64,000 nucleotides of DNA from Cinclus cinclus (GCF_963662255.1 NC_085071.1:4969035-5033034); one strand, 5' to 3'; shown: positions 1-13,167, numbered from the stretch's first letter. A program made the numbers and translations. The notes: generated from the letters alone by a model not told the origin.

Positions 1-2600
1 TTAGAGAGGGCAGGTTTGTGTCGCTTACAAAGAGCTAAAATCAGGAGTGGGTTTGGAAAAACTGAATGGAAGTGGGAATGGGAATTATTTTGAGCTGTTT
101 CTGTTGGATTCTCAGTGAAATCTGCTTGTTTTTCCCCTCCCTGCTGGAACTGAACGTGGTATTTTTGTCTTTACCTTCGTGCTCCTTTGAGATGGTTTTT
201 CCCAGATCCAAGTCAAGCCTTCGGCTTTCAGCTCAGTGATGGGAAATTTAAAATTTTCAAGCAGTGGTTTTGTCCCAGAGTGGAAGAAGGCTGAGGCCAG
301 CTGTGGGACCTTGAGGTTTCTGGGATTTTGGGGTTCAGTCCAGCCCTTTCTCTCCCCACTGGCTCCGTGTCCTTTAAAGCAGACCCCAATCCTGTTTCCA
401 TGACAATGTTTGTACAGCAGATGCCTTGCAGTATGCACATATAGATTTATTTATTTTTTTTTTATTATTATTATTATTTGTAAGATCTCCCTGCACGAAT
501 TTAAGGTCTCCTTGAGCTGTCTGGAACATCTATTCCAAATTAACGTTTCGGGATAGACACCCAACTTTTGAGTGAAGCTTCCCAGCGTTTTGTCCAGGGA
601 GAGAGGTGGGTTTTGAGTGAAAGGGAGGGATGGGAGCACTCCCCGTGCTCTTGGTGTCTCTCCAGCTTTCCCTGCATTCCTGATTTTTTTTTTTTTTGGG
701 AGAGCACTCCCAGCGCTCGGGTTTTCCATCTTGGAAAGGTTCCTGGCATCCTGCTGAGGGTTGCATTTGCCCCAAAACCCCTTTGTCAGTGCAGAGAAGG
801 AGCTGCTGCTGATGAGGAGGCAAAAATACCTGCCTGGGGATTGGGAATCATGCAGAACACCTCGGGGGGATGTCCTGGGTGAGGGAGGCCGAGTGCCGGC
901 AGTGCCAGCAGAGTCACCTGTACCTGCCCTGGGGCTCAGGTGAGCAGTTCTCAGCCAGAGCCTGGTGGGGCTGGAGCTGCCCCTGGGAGCTGGGGATGTT
1001 CTGCCCAGGATGTCCCCTGGAGCACCAGGGTTCAGCTCTCCCCCTGCTGCATTTTCCAAATCCCACTGGTCCTGTGGCTTCTCTGGGAAGCTGCTTCCTT
1101 CTGCCTCTGCCATGTCCGCTCTGAGCGCTCAAATTATGGGATTTTTGGCTTTTCCTCCTTGGATTAGTCCTGTGGTCATTTCCTCTCTCCCTTGCCTTTC
1201 CCCGCCTCAATTTTAGCTTGTATAATTACCTTTTAGTTATGAAAGAAGAGACAGAGCAGGCCTGAGCTCCAGAGCCTGTTGCTGTTTTAAATAATAACAA
1301 TTGGGATGCCTGGTCACAGCTCATCCACTGAAGGAATATTCTGGTATTTCCAGGACTGGGAAGCACTTAAATCCCAAAAGCAGGAAAAGGGAGCCAGGTT
1401 GGTTGAGTGAGATCGAGTCCAAAGTTTATTTTGATGCTTGAAAAGAATTTTGAAGCTCTGCCTTTGCAATTCTGGAGCAGAGAAGTGTGCTGCATGGTAT
1501 TTAGTAGTTGGATACGCATTTTTAATTTTCTTCCCCCAAACAGCGGGTTTACCAAGGCTGGGTTGGGTAACTTTTCGTGGGCATTTATCCACCTGAGCCA
1601 CAGAAATCAAGAGTAAGGTTCCTGAAATCAGGATAAATTCTTGTCCCTGAACAGATTCAGGCACTGGGGAGATTCCACGAGCAGCTGAAAGAGGTGAACC
1701 CTTCCCAGACACTGCTCGTGCTGAGCCCTGGGCGTGTTTTTATGACATAATTGGATCACTTGAGCTGTGTTTGCAGTGAAGGGGATAAAATTACCATCTG
1801 GAGGTTTGGGTTTCCTTTTTTTTGGTGTTTTTTTTTTTTTTTTGGTTGGTTTTTGTTTTTGTATTTTTGTTTTTGTTTTTGTTTTGGGTTTTTTTTTTTT
1901 TTGTTTTTTGTGGTTTTTGTTGTTGTTGTTGTTGGGTTTGTTTTTTTGTTTTTTTTGTTTTTTTTTTTCATCAGTTATGACCACAAACTAATAATGAGTC
2001 AGTAGAGCTGGAAGTAGGTGGTGACCAAAATTGCTGTGGCAGCTCTGTGGGATGTCTGTGGTACCATCCTCGTGCTGGTTTTGGTTCCTGGGTGTTGGTG
2101 TGAGGTTTTTGCTATAAACTGCTGTCATATTTTGATATCAGTGCTGTAATATTTCATTTTTCCCCTCTTCCCAAGGGCACTTCCCACAAACTCTGTGCTC
2201 TCACTCACTGCTTCACATCCTGCTCTGGGAGGTTGATGTCCTGGGAATATTTCTACAAAATATTGAGCATTTGGTGGTTTTGGGGTATCCAGGCTTCCCA
2301 AAGAAGAAGCAGAGAAAGATAAATTGTGAGAGGGGCTGAACGAGAAGGGGTAAATTCCGAAGGCAGTTGGAAAATGAAAACAAACAAGTTTATCCCTGTT
2401 TATTTGTGGGTGTGAGGCAGACCTTACGGAGCCTGAGAGGAGCTGAAGCAAGTGGAAGCTGTGGATTTCTGGCCCCAGCTCTGAAGAAGTGATTTATTCA
2501 TGATTTAACCTCGGTGGGGCTGAGCTGACTCGGTCTCCTCACTTGGGAAGAGGGGAGAGCAGGAATGGGCTGAGAAATCCCCACCTGCCCTTCCAAAGGG
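1..2600. other. intronic sequence, no gene seen
   Basis: No supported coding sequence. It contains a T-rich low-complexity tract at about 1815-1968 (runs of T with GT and TTG steps). No CSMD exon for the preceding CUB domain was found here. Confidence 0.6.
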
Positions 2601-2614
2601 TTCTGGAGGCTGGG

Positions 2615-3205
2615 AGTGAGGGGTGGGAGAGGGAAAAATGAGGGGTGGGAAAGGGAAAAATGAGGGGTGGGAGAGGGAAAAATGAGGGGTGGGAGAAGGA
2701 AAAATTAGGGGTGGGAGAGGGAATAATGAGGGGTGGAAGGGGGAAAAACTGAGGGGAGGGAGAGGGAAAAAACTGAGGGGAGGGAGAGAGAAAGTTGAGG
2801 GGTGGAGAGGGAAAAATGAGGGGAGGGAGAAGGAAAACTGGGGGGTTGAGGGAAAAAAGAGGTGGGAGGGGGAGAAACTGAGGGGTTGGAAAAACTGAGG
2901 GGTGGGAGAGGGGAAACAGGGATGGGAGAGGAAAAAGTGAAGGATGGGAGAGGAAAAAATGAGGGGTGGGAGAGGAAAAAATGAGGGGTGGGAGAGGAAA
3001 AAATGAGGGGTGGGAGAGGAAAAAAATGAGGGGTGGGAGAGGAAAAAGTGAAGGATGGGAGAGAAGAAAGTGAGGGGTGGGAGAGGGGAAAATGAGGGGT
3101 GGGAGAGGGGAAGATGAAGGATGGGAGAGGGGAAAATGAGGCGTTGAAAAGAGGAAAAGGAGGGGTGGGAGAGGGAAAAACGAGGGGTGGGAGAGGGAAA
3201 CTGTG
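2615..3205. repeat. GA-rich ~22-bp minisatellite
   Basis: Repeated gaggggtgggagagggaaaaat units, variable in length. The plus strand is almost entirely purine with runs of three to four G, so it could form triplex or G-quadruplex structures. Reading frames across it are products of the repeat. Confidence 0.9.
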
Positions 3206-3394
3206 CTGTGTGTGCTGCTGTGGGGACAGGCAGGTGACACCTGGAGCACTGCTGCGCCCCCGGCCCTGCCCATTGCGGGGCTGGGGGCTGGAAATCCCAG
3301 GAATTCTGCCCTGTGGTGCAATATTCCTTCAGACAGATGCAGCTGGGAGAGGAGCCAGCAGCCAGAGGAGATGGATGAGTGGCAGAGCAATGTG

Positions 3395-3509
3395 CCCTCT
3401 GCATCCCTGGAAGTGTCCCAGGCCAGTTTGGAGCAACCTGGGACGGTGACGTCCCCCCAGTCCCCATGGCAGGTGTGGAGTGGGATGAGCTTAAAGTCCC
3501 CTTCCATTC
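3395..3509 (+). mobile_element. CR1-type 3' end fragment
   Basis: Matches the familiar avian CR1 3' region (ATCCCTGGAAGTGTCC, GGAGCAACCTGGGACG, GGATGAGCTTAAAGTCCC). The terminal repeat of the element runs directly into the ATTCC satellite. Confidence 0.6.
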
Positions 3510-4438
3510 CGTATTCCATTCCGTATTCCATTCCGTATTCCATTCCAAATTCCATTCTGTATTCCATTCCATATTCCATTCCAAATTCCATTCCATTCCA
3601 TATTCCATTCCGTACTCCATTCCATATTCCATTCCGTATTCCATTCCAAATTCCATTCTGTATTCCATTCCATTCCATTCCGTATTCCATTCCGTATTCC
3701 ATTCCATATTCCATTCCAAATTCCATTCCGTATTCCATTCCATTCCATATTCCATTCCGTACTCCATTCCATATTCCATTCCGTATTCCATTCCAAATTC
3801 CATTCTGTATTCCATTCCATTCCATTCCGTATTCCATTCCGTATTCCATTCCATATTCCATTCCAAATTCCATTCCGTATTCCATTCCATTCCATATTCC
3901 ATTCCGTATTCCATTCCATATTCCATTCCAAATTCCATTCCATTCCATATTCCATTCCGTACTCCATTCCATATTCCATTCCGTATTCCATTCCAAATTC
4001 CATTCTGTATTCCATTCCGTATTCCATTCCATATTCCATTCCAAATTCCATTCCATTCCATATTCCATTCCGTACTCCATTCCATATTCCATTCCGTACT
4101 CCATTCCATATTCCATTCCATATTCCATTCCATATTCCATTCCGTATTCCATTCCATATTCCATTCCAAATTCCATTCCATTCCATATTCCATTCCGTAC
4201 CCCATTCCATATTCCATTCCGTATTCCATTCCGTATTCCATTCCAAATTCCATTCCATTCCATTCCATTCCATTCCATATTCCATTCCAAATTCCATTCC
4301 AAACTCCATTCCATTCCATATTCCATTCCAAATTCCATTCCAAACTCCATTCCATTCCATATTCCATTCCAAATTCCACTCCATTCCATATTCCATTCCA
4401 AATTCCATATTCTATTCCATTCCATTCCATTCCATTCC
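3500..4438. repeat. ATTCC pentamer satellite
   Basis: About 940 bp built of attcc-based pentamers and higher-order blocks (cattccgtattcc, cattccatattcc, cattccaaattcc). Several longer blocks are themselves repeated, for example near 3600, 3735 and 3950. All long reading frames here are repeat products. Confidence 0.95.
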
Positions 4439-4515
4439 ATTCCATCCCATCCCATCCCATCCCATCCCATCCCATCCCATCCCATCCCATCCCATCCCAT
4501 CCCATCCCATCCCAT
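4439..4515. repeat. CATCC pentamer microsatellite
   Basis: Fifteen or so perfect catcc units directly follow the ATTCC array; one base change in the pentamer accounts for the switch. Confidence 0.95.
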
Positions 4516-7046
4516 CATCCTGGGATTTATCTCTTCATTCCAGCCAAGCTCCTCTGCTGTGCTCAGCCAGTGCTGGCATTTATTTATGAATAAACGAGGA
4601 GTGGCACAAAGCCCCAGCAGCTGAGGGTGCTCCCCACATCCTGCACACACCTGGGATCATTTCTTCCTGAATTTCCCCTGATCTCACTGCTCTTGTGCCT
4701 CACATCTTTTGCTATTTCTGCAGAATTAATTTCATCATTAATTCTGATGATTTAATCGAATCCAAGCTCATCCTCTCCCAGCCTCTGGGATATCCTCTGA
4801 AGTCGCACTGAAGTTGTTCAGAAGTTGCTGAGGCACATTCCAGAAAGGGAAATTGAAAACTGAAACTGAGTTTCCAAAAAGAAAAAGAAAAAAATTGGAC
4901 CAAAAAGCCCCAGAAGTACTCCCACAAATAAGATGGATGATGAACCATTTTAGTTGCTATTATCCAAAAGTAACTTTCTGGCTGGTTTTTAGTGAACAGA
5001 GAAATATTGGAGGAGGAAAAAAGTAGTTTCCATTTAGTTTTATCTCCGGCTGTACTGGAAACAAATCATGGCATGAAAAAAAAAAGGGATAAAATGAAAT
5101 GAAAACGATCCCATTTATTTCCTTTGCTGTAGCACACTCTGGACAGTTCTTGTGAAGATTAAAACTCTCCTGAACTAAAGCAGATTGTGCTGAAACACTG
5201 CTGAAAGATCTCAGACAGTCGTGGAGTATCCCTGGGGTACTTGGCCCAGAAGTTATGGATGCAGGATGAGAGGAAATGGCTCTGTGTGGATCTCTCCTCC
5301 ACTCTCCATGTCCTCCATGGGCGTCCACTTAATTTTTGAATTGTGATGGGAATCTTAGGGATATTCTCCTTTTAAAAATCTGGTTTTCCCCTTGAATTTC
5401 TAGGATGCAGTGCAGGCTGGCTCATTAAGAGACTGTCTCCCTGCCCTGGCTCTCCTGTTGATTCCTGTGGATATTTTGGCTTCCAAACCCTTCCGAAAAA
5501 TGCAGGAAAGGCAGGAAAATGCAAAGAAGGGTTAAAAAAAATTAAAAAGTCAGAACAGGGATTAATTTGGAGCCGTGTATGCAGCGCTGCCTGAGCCAGT
5601 GCTTGAGGTCAATGATTTTGTTACCTTTGTGTGCTCCGTGCAGCGCCGTTCTGTGGGATTTACAAATTTTTGCTGTTCTGGCAGGGCCTGCCTCGCCTTC
5701 CTTCCTATTTTATTAGGGATGAAAATTAGTGGGGAATGCAGAGATGTGATGTACAGCCTCATATCATCAAAGTTGTGCTACTTGATAAGATTTCAAGGTT
5801 AGAACAATGATAGCCTGGAAATCTCTGTCGTAAAGCAGCCCTGGTAATTCAAGCCATAAAAAAGCTGCTTTTAGCTATGTAAATAGGGTAATAGAGCAGA
5901 GCTGCACGCCCTAAACCTCGGGCTTGCTTCATATTCCAGCAATGCCAACAGTGAAAATGAAGCTGGAAATTAATTGGAATAGGAAACAGGGAAGGTTTCT
6001 CCTCGAGGGGGGTGAGGATGGATTTGGGTTTTGTTTGGAAGTCCCTGGAATAGGTCAAGGAGCTGATGGTGAGCAAAGAGAGAAGCATCTCTTTATTTTT
6101 AATGGTTTTTTTTTTTCTCCTTTTCTTTCCCTGCTGACAATGAGAGCTTTGGGGGCTTGGGAGAGGCTGATGTAATGAGGCTGAATGTGTTGTGATGGTG
6201 GGACTCTCGCCAAGGATGCGTTGAGTCACATCTAATGACTTAAAAACTCCTAATTAATTTCGAATGAACTGGAACAAGGAGGCACAGCTTGACGAGCACT
6301 AGGTTGTGAAAGCTCCTGATGTTGAAAACTCACAGTGGAGCCATCCTGGGATGAGGAAAGTTGGGATCAGCCTGGTTAAAAGGAGCGGAAAGAAACGATG
6401 CAGGAACTGAAGGTGGATGGGAGGAAGATTCTGGTGTAGAGCAGCAATTCCAGGAGCTCTGTAGCAGCTCACAGTTCAAAAGAGCAGGGAGAAAGGGAGG
6501 TAAAAAATGAAAATCAGTGGGTGGGATGAGGCTGCTGGTGCAGGTCAGCAGTTCCAGGAGCTCTGCAGCAGCTCCTGGGAATGGGTGATGGAAATGCCTC
6601 AAATCTCTTGATTTCCATTTCAAGTTCAGTTCATTTTAGGTGGCACCTTGTGAAATCTGAGACTCAGATCTGCTCTGGTACTCACCAGAGGATAAAAAGG
6701 ATAAAAGTGTGAATGAAGGAGGATCCTGGATGGTGCTCCCAGGGTGAAATCTCAGGATCCCAGAGGGGTTTGGGTTGGAAGGGACCTTAAAGCTCTTTGT
6801 GTTCCACCCCCAGTGGGCAGGGATAACTCCAGCTAGAATGGAGGGTGAGACACAAATCCCAGGAATTCCTGAGGTTCCACAGGATGGGACTGAAGGGGCC
6901 CAGACTGGAAGGGAGAAGAGCAGTGAAAAAGCAGAGATGTGGAACAGGAGGATGTTCAGCTGGGCAGGGGTTGCTTTGTGCCCACCAGGTTCCTGTTTGA
7001 TGGCTGAGTGGTTTGAGGGATGATTGAAGGCTGCAGGAAATGGGAG
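4516..7046. other. intronic sequence, no gene seen
   Basis: No coding sequence or RNA gene was recognised. Contains one short CR1-like tail at 6750-6870. The rest appears unique. Confidence 0.5.
6750..6870 (-). mobile_element. CR1-type 3' end fragment
   Basis: Plus strand reads GGGGTTTGGGTTGGAAGGGA then CCTTAAAGCTCTTTGTGTTC and CCACCCCCAGTGGGCAGGGA, the reverse complement of a CR1 3' end. Confidence 0.6.
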
Positions 7047-7050
7047 AGCT

Positions 7051-7195
7051 CCAGGTCCTGGTGCCTTTATCCCTGATGGTTCTTCAGGTCCTGGTACCTT
7101 TATCCCTGACTGTTCTCTGTGTCCTGGTGCCTTTATCCCTGACTGTTCTCTGTGTCCTGGTGCCTTTATCCCTGACTGTTTTCCATGTCCTGGCA
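7051..7195. repeat. 33-bp minisatellite
   Basis: About four copies of a 33-bp unit with core cctggtgcctttatccctga and tgttctctgtgt. Confidence 0.85.
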
Positions 7196-7825
7196 CATGA
7201 TGGTTTCTTGCTGAGAAGGTGCCACTTGTGCATCAGGTCACTGTCACCTCGTGTGACATTGTGGCTCTGCTCTGCAGAGCTTCTCCTCTCCTTCTGCTGT
7301 GTCTGTGCTGGCCTTGGACACTCCCAGAGTGTCTCCTGTGCTGGGTCACCCTGGCAGGGAGGTGTCCAGAGCCCAGCCAGCCCTGGGACAGTGACATTGG
7401 AGGTGCCACTGCACCAGGATAATCCCATTGCCTTTCCTCTGCCGTAAAATCACATCAGGCTTTGGCAGCTGTTCAGATGCAGACAAATGAAATAAACTGC
7501 TCTGAATTAATCGTGGGAAGGAACAGACTCAGCTACAAAATGAGTAACAGGACCTTCCCTTCATGGCCACAAATCTGCTCCATGGCTGCCTTCATTTCCA
7601 TACAATCACTGGGAAATATTCCCCTGATTGCTGGGAACAAAGCTTTTATGGGGAGAGGGGAGGAAAAAAATATCCCTGCTCCTAATCTGCAGTGGAATTG
7701 GTAAATGGGGAAGACAGAGTTTTAATAACATCATTCTGGGTGACATCTGAGAGTAAATAATCCAGTTCTGTTAATCCCTGCAGCAATCAGGGCTCTGGTC
7801 TGTGGAGGCAGCCAAGGGTGAGATG

Positions 7826-7940
7826 AATAGAATAGAATAGAATAGAATAGAATAGAATAGAATAGAATAGAATAGAATAGAATAGAATAGAATAATAAGT
7901 AACATAACATAACATACATATAACATAACATAACATACTA
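7826..7940. repeat. AATAG then ACATA microsatellites
   Basis: About thirteen aatag units (7826-7892), followed by acata/taaca units to about 7940. Confidence 0.95.
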
Positions 7941-8114
7941 TTACCTGTCCTCAGGGGTGTTGGAGCAGAATCCCAAATCCCTGGAAGCAGAGGCTGCAGC
8001 AGCTCAAGGAGTCACTCAGCAGAGATCCCAAGGCCTTGGGACAGTCAGGGGTTCCAAGGACACCCCCAGAACCTTGGACCCCTCTTGAGCTGCTGTGGGA
8101 TTCTCAGGGAGGAC

Positions 8115-8440
8115 AGAGCTGGGGAAGGTTCTGGAGCAGAGGAGGAGGAAAGGAGGCTCAGGGACAACCTTGGGCCTCCCCACACTCCCTGCCAGGAGGT
8201 GCCAGACTCTTCTCCAGGTGACAAGGAAAGGAAATGGCCTCGAGGGCACATTCCAGTTGATATTAGGAAAAATTTCATCACTGGAGGGTTGGCCAGGCCC
8301 GGAAGAGGTTTGGGAGCGGAGTCACCAATCCTGGGAGCACTGAGAAAAGTGTGGATAAGGTGTTGAGGACATGGTTCAGTGGTGACCACGGTGGGGATGG
8401 GCTGAGGGTTGGATCTGGTTGGATCTGGTTGGACCTTGGG
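8115..8440 (+). mobile_element. CR1-type fragment
   Basis: Contains the CR1 3' non-coding signature: gaggaggaaaggaggctcag, GATATTAGGAAAAATTTCAT, GAGTCACCAATCCTGGGAGC and ACATGGTTCAGTGGTGACCA. Confidence 0.65.
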
Positions 8441-8559
8441 GACCTTTTTCAGCCCAAAGCAGGCTGGAATTCTGTGAAGCTCCAGTGCTGCGTCCTTGGA
8501 CTCTGCTCCTCCCCTCTCAGGGAGATTTCAGCAGGTCTGGCTTGGGGCTCACCACGTGG

Positions 8560-8810
8560 ATCCCAGACTGGTTTGGGTGGGAAGGGCCCTAAAGCTGATC
8601 CCATCCCAGCCCTGCCATGGCAGGGACACGTCCACTATCCCAGGCTGCTCCAAGTCCTTCCCAACCCAGCCTTGGGCACTTCAGGGATGGGAAATCAGAG
8701 ATTCCCTGGGCACAGGTTCTGCACCTTGAGTGAGCCCTCACCTGGGCAGCCCAGCCCAGCTCTGGATGTAACCCCATCCCCTCTGGAATAATTTCTCTCT
8801 CCATGAGCAG
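8560..8810 (-). mobile_element. CR1-type 3' end fragment
   Basis: Plus strand reads ACTGGTTTGGGTGGGAAGGG, CCCTGCCATGGCAGGGACAC and CCAGGCTGCTCCAAGTCC, a reversed CR1 tail. Confidence 0.65.
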
Positions 8811-9451
8811 GAATTTGAAGATCTCTTTTGTCTCCTGCACTTGGGTGATTTAAAAACCCCCAATCCCCAGAGCAGTGGGGGGTTAATGCTGCTGCCCCCA
8901 AAGATGCTGTGCCTCCCTTCCTGGAACAAGATCTGAAATGTGCAGGCAGCCCACTGAAGCAGAATTTTAATCTGAGATCTGTTTTTCAAGTCTGATTTTA
9001 AGATCCCATGCAGGTCAGGGTTGTCTGATTCTTCACAGTTCATTAAGTAGAGAGCAGCTCGTGGTAGAGATTGACTTTTAAAAATGATGGATTTTTATTT
9101 ATAGCGGAGTTCTACTCATTAATTTTAAAGGATGGAAGCATAAAAGCAGGAATGGGTTCATTTAGAAAAAAAAAAGTGACATTGGTAATTTAATTAAATT
9201 GGGGATTTGAGTATCATCACAGAAAATGAAACCTTAGTTCTGGGCTGCTTTTCCACCCGTTTGGATTTGACAGCAGCCCCTGCTCCCAGAACCTGCTTGG
9301 GCAGGAATGGTTCCAGCTGGAACTTCCCAGCCCCAAGGGCGTTGGGAGAGGATGTAAATAATGGGTTTGGGGGGAAGAAATGGTGTCAGGACCTGGGATC
9401 TGCCCCTGCTGCGGTGCAGGGAAGGGCTGGAGGTGGCTGGAGTCCCAGGCT

Positions 9452-9765
9452 GGGCTTGGGGACGCTCAGGTGTGACCAGAGATCAGAGGGACAGCTGAAA
9501 ACCCCCAAAATTGGGCTTTGGAACACTGTGTGTGACCAGAGCTCACAGGGATAGCAGAAACTCCCCTGAAAACCCTCAAAACTGGGCTTTGGGACGTGCA
9601 GGTGTGAGCAGAGATAAGAGGGCTGAAAAACCCTGAAAACCCCCAAAACTGGGCTTGGAGACACTCAGGTGTGACCATAGATCAGAGGGATGGCTGAAAA
9701 ACCCCAAAGCTGGGCTTTGGGACGCTCAGGTGTGAGCAGATCTTATGGGCACAGCAAAAAACTCC
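9452..9765. repeat. ~60-65 bp minisatellite
   Basis: About five diverged copies with core gggctttgggacgctcaggt, gtgaccagagatcagaggga and ctgaaaacccccaaa. Confidence 0.8.
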
Positions 9766-12057
9766 AAAACCTGATATGAAGCAGCTCAGGAGTGGATCTG
9801 GACATGGCACTAAAAATAAATCCCGTTCCAGGTGATGTTTAATTTTACAGGACTGGTCTCACCACAAACCCAGTGAGTCTCTCTAGGAGCAGGGAACTGC
9901 TTCTGTGGACATTTGGGATTAACCCTTCATTCTCCTCCTGTCAGGACACAGAGGAGCATCCCACTCCCCATCCCAGAGCGCTGCCCAGGGCAGGATTTGC
10001 CTCAGCATTGGGGATTTATGTCCCGTTTCCCCAGCTCCAGCTCTGGCTGGGTTTTATCCCTCTCTGTGTGTGCCAGGGCATCATTTTCCTTTTCATCTCC
10101 CCCCTTCCCTTGGCAGGGCTGCAGAGCAGAGCTCCCTCTGCTCGTGGAAATTCATCCCTGATAAACTCATTTTCCATCACAGAGTGTGACCAGGGAACTC
10201 CCCTGCTCTCTGAGCCCTAATGAAAAGGAACCATCACAGGAGATGCTGCACAAGGGTCTGATTTCAGTTTGATGAAGTCATTTTTCGGCCTGGTTGTCTT
10301 TGCTTGGATTTTTTATCGGCCTCTAAAACAGTGATTGGAGCCGATCTCTTTTGGAGTGGCTCATGGAAACCTGGCGGGTTTATTTAAATTCCATGCAAGT
10401 GCTGTGCAGAGGCACTGCTTGAGGATTTATTGGCATTTCAGCTGCAGCTTTCCTGTCTTAGACTGGAGTATCCCACATTTCCCCTGATTTTGTTAGGCTC
10501 TGTTTTGCCTTAAGTGGAGCTGGGTCCAGCTGTGTTTGAGTCTGGTTTGATGCAAGTGTGTGAAGTCTGGATTAAACACCGGGAATTATAAATCCCGCTG
10601 AACTGAAACACTGGGGGGTTTGCCTGGCAATCAGTTTTGAATGGATTTAAGGTGTAAAACAACCCTGCTGAAAAATGGGATCTCTGGATTTAATCGGTTC
10701 AAGCTAGATAACTGAATGCAATCAAGTTATATAAAAATGGGTGCGTGGGGGGGGGGGGGGGGGGGGGGGAGACTTCAGTAATTAGGAAGAAATTCCTCCC
10801 TGTGAGGGCTGGGATGAATTTCCCAGAAAAGTTGTGGCTGCCCCTGGATCCCTGGAAATGTCCAAAGCCAGGCTGGAGCAGCCTGGGACAGTGGAAGGTG
10901 TCCCTGCCCATGGAATGGGGTGACAGGAGATGATCCCTAAATTCCTTCCCAACCCAAACCATTTCATGATTATCCAGAAGATCCAGCATCTACCCCAGCC
11001 TGATCCTAAAGTTCCTTCCTGTGGTTTAGAAGTTGCTCAGGCTGGTCAGGAAGGAGAGGATCTTGTTGACTCAGCAGCCTGGGGAGGGATTTTTCCTTCT
11101 TTATGTGGGTATTCGGTAGAAATTTTATTTAAATACTGATTCCAAGGGGCCTGACGGCTTCTGGTGCAACTCTGGGTAAGTTTGGAGGTTGCTCATGTCA
11201 ATTACTCCATTTTCAGTGATGATTACTGTATTTTAACTGAGGATTTATTGTATTTTAATGAGGATTTCCCTCTGCCCTGTGCCATTTCCTTGTCCCTATG
11301 TGAAAAACGAGGTTCACTTTCCTGGTAAAATTTAAAAAGTTTAATAAAAGCCAATAAGAGAGAAACAATAAAGCAAAAGGTTATTATGGCCAGGTGCCTT
11401 TGCATTCAGCCAAGAGCACACCTGCTATTTTGGAGACAACCCTTAAATTCATCAGCCTGTTGCATATTCATAGACTCATCACACATTTTCAGGCTTTTCT
11501 ACAAACTATTTTCCATATTCCAGAACCGTTTTACATGGCCACTCTTTGAGTCTGCCTTTTTAGAGCATGCATGTTTCTTGGCCGTGGTTTTATTTTTTTC
11601 TTACCGGTCTTAATGTGGGCTGTGGTCTTCAATTTCTGCAGATGATCAGTGCTGGTAACTGGTATATCAGTAGCAGGCTTGTAATTCTTTGAAAGCAAAA
11701 CCAGTGAGAGACTCCAAGTCAGAAATACAATTTAACTGGGAAAAAAAATTAAAATACATGCAATATAATACATGTATTTGTTCTGTAAAGAAAACCACTG
11801 GCAGAGTCAGAATACAATCTGATACCCTGCTAGTTTGGATGGTGGTAGCACTCCAGATGAGGTGATCTTGTTGAAGTAGTGATCCCTTAGAAAGGTCTGG
11901 CAGCTCTTATCCTCTGGAAACCACTATGTAAGGGCTGCCTTGGTGCTCCAAATCTCAGGTTTTATCCTGATGGAAAATACTCTGCTCCTCCCCGTGGGTG
12001 GAGCATCTCCCAATGGGATGATGTAATTCTATCAGTCGTGCAGTGGGACTCAGTAGT
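9766..12057. other. intronic sequence, no gene seen
   Basis: Holds a poly(G) tract (10747-10769) beside a CR1 fragment (10775-10985). Otherwise no recognised element or coding sequence. Confidence 0.5.
10775..10985 (+). mobile_element. CR1-type 3' end fragment
   Basis: Reads TTAGGAAGAAATTCCTCCCT, GGATCCCTGGAAATGTCC and GGAGCAGCCTGGGACAGTGG, ending with ccttcccaacccaaaccatt. It is preceded by a run of about 23 G. Confidence 0.7.
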
Positions 12058-12640
12058 CATTAACAGGAGATATCTCCTGGAGGAAGGATGGGTTGTGGGA
12101 AAGAGGAAGAACAGTGCCCCACGTGGTTTTAACACCTGCCCCATTAACAGGAGATATCTCCCCAGAGATAAGGATCACTGCCCCAGCTGGTTTAACACCT
12201 GCCCCATTAAGAGGAGGTATCTCCCCAGAGATAAGGATCACTGCCCCAGCTGGTTTCACAGCTGTCCATTAACAGGAGATATCTCCCCAGAGATAAGGAT
12301 CACTGCCCCAGCTGGTTTCACAGCTGTCCATTAACAGGAGATATCTCCCCAGAGATAAGGATCACTGTCCCAGCTGGTTTAACACCTGCCCCATTAACAG
12401 GAGATATCTCCCCAGAGATAAGGATCACTGTCCCAGCTGGTTTAACACCTGCCCCATTAACAGGAGATATCTCCCCAGAGATAAGGATCACTGTCCCAGC
12501 TGGTTTAACACCTGCCCCATTAACAGGAGATATCTCCCCAGAGATAAGGATCACTGTCCCAGCTGGTTTAACACCTGCCCCATTAACAGGAGATATCTCC
12601 CCAGAGATAAGGATCACTGTCCCAGCTGGTTTCAGCAGAT
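12058..12640. repeat. 60/63-bp minisatellite just upstream of the Sushi exon
   Basis: About nine copies of a 60- or 63-bp unit. Most carry the perfect 12-bp palindrome ggagatatctcc, followed by ccagagataaggatcactg, which contains an AGATAAG GATA-factor motif. The two lengths differ by three bases (cacctgccccatt versus cagctgtccatt). The array ends about 240 bp before the CSMD2 acceptor. Confidence 0.92.
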
Positions 12641-12856
12641 GGTGATAGAATAAATACTTCTGGGCACATCTTTACATTGTAACCTAGGACAAGGTGTCTT
12701 CCCTGGGTGTTATGCAACCACTCAGGTAGTTCACTTACTACAAAGACACTTTATGTTGCTCCTAAAGCAAATACCTTGAAACCCATTTCAACACCACACA
12801 TAGAGTATCCAGCCTAATATTAGTGAAAAGCCATAATCTGTATTTACAACACCTAA

Positions 12857-13117
<261 letters not shown>

Positions 13118-13167
13118 TGAGATGGTTGGGATGGGGTGTGGGGCTTGGTTTAAAAGGGTTAAAAAGT

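Noticed and set aside
3500..4438. Contamination by human satellite II/III
   Set aside because: The array is flanked and apparently seeded by an avian CR1 tail, and its variant blocks differ from what I know of the human satellites; independent origin is simpler.
2505..4650. Very long open frames on both strands (up to ~700 residues)
   Set aside because: They are translations of the GA-rich and ATTCC arrays, with short periodic residues and no domain; a pentamer without stops stays open by chance.
12318..12617. Frame of 21-residue repeats on the minus strand, resembling a repeat protein
   Set aside because: It follows from a 63-bp intronic minisatellite; neighbouring 60-bp units and the intron position give no sign of an exon.
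12058..12640. CRISPR-like regular repeats
   Set aside because: Units are contiguous with no unique spacers, and the setting is a vertebrate intron.
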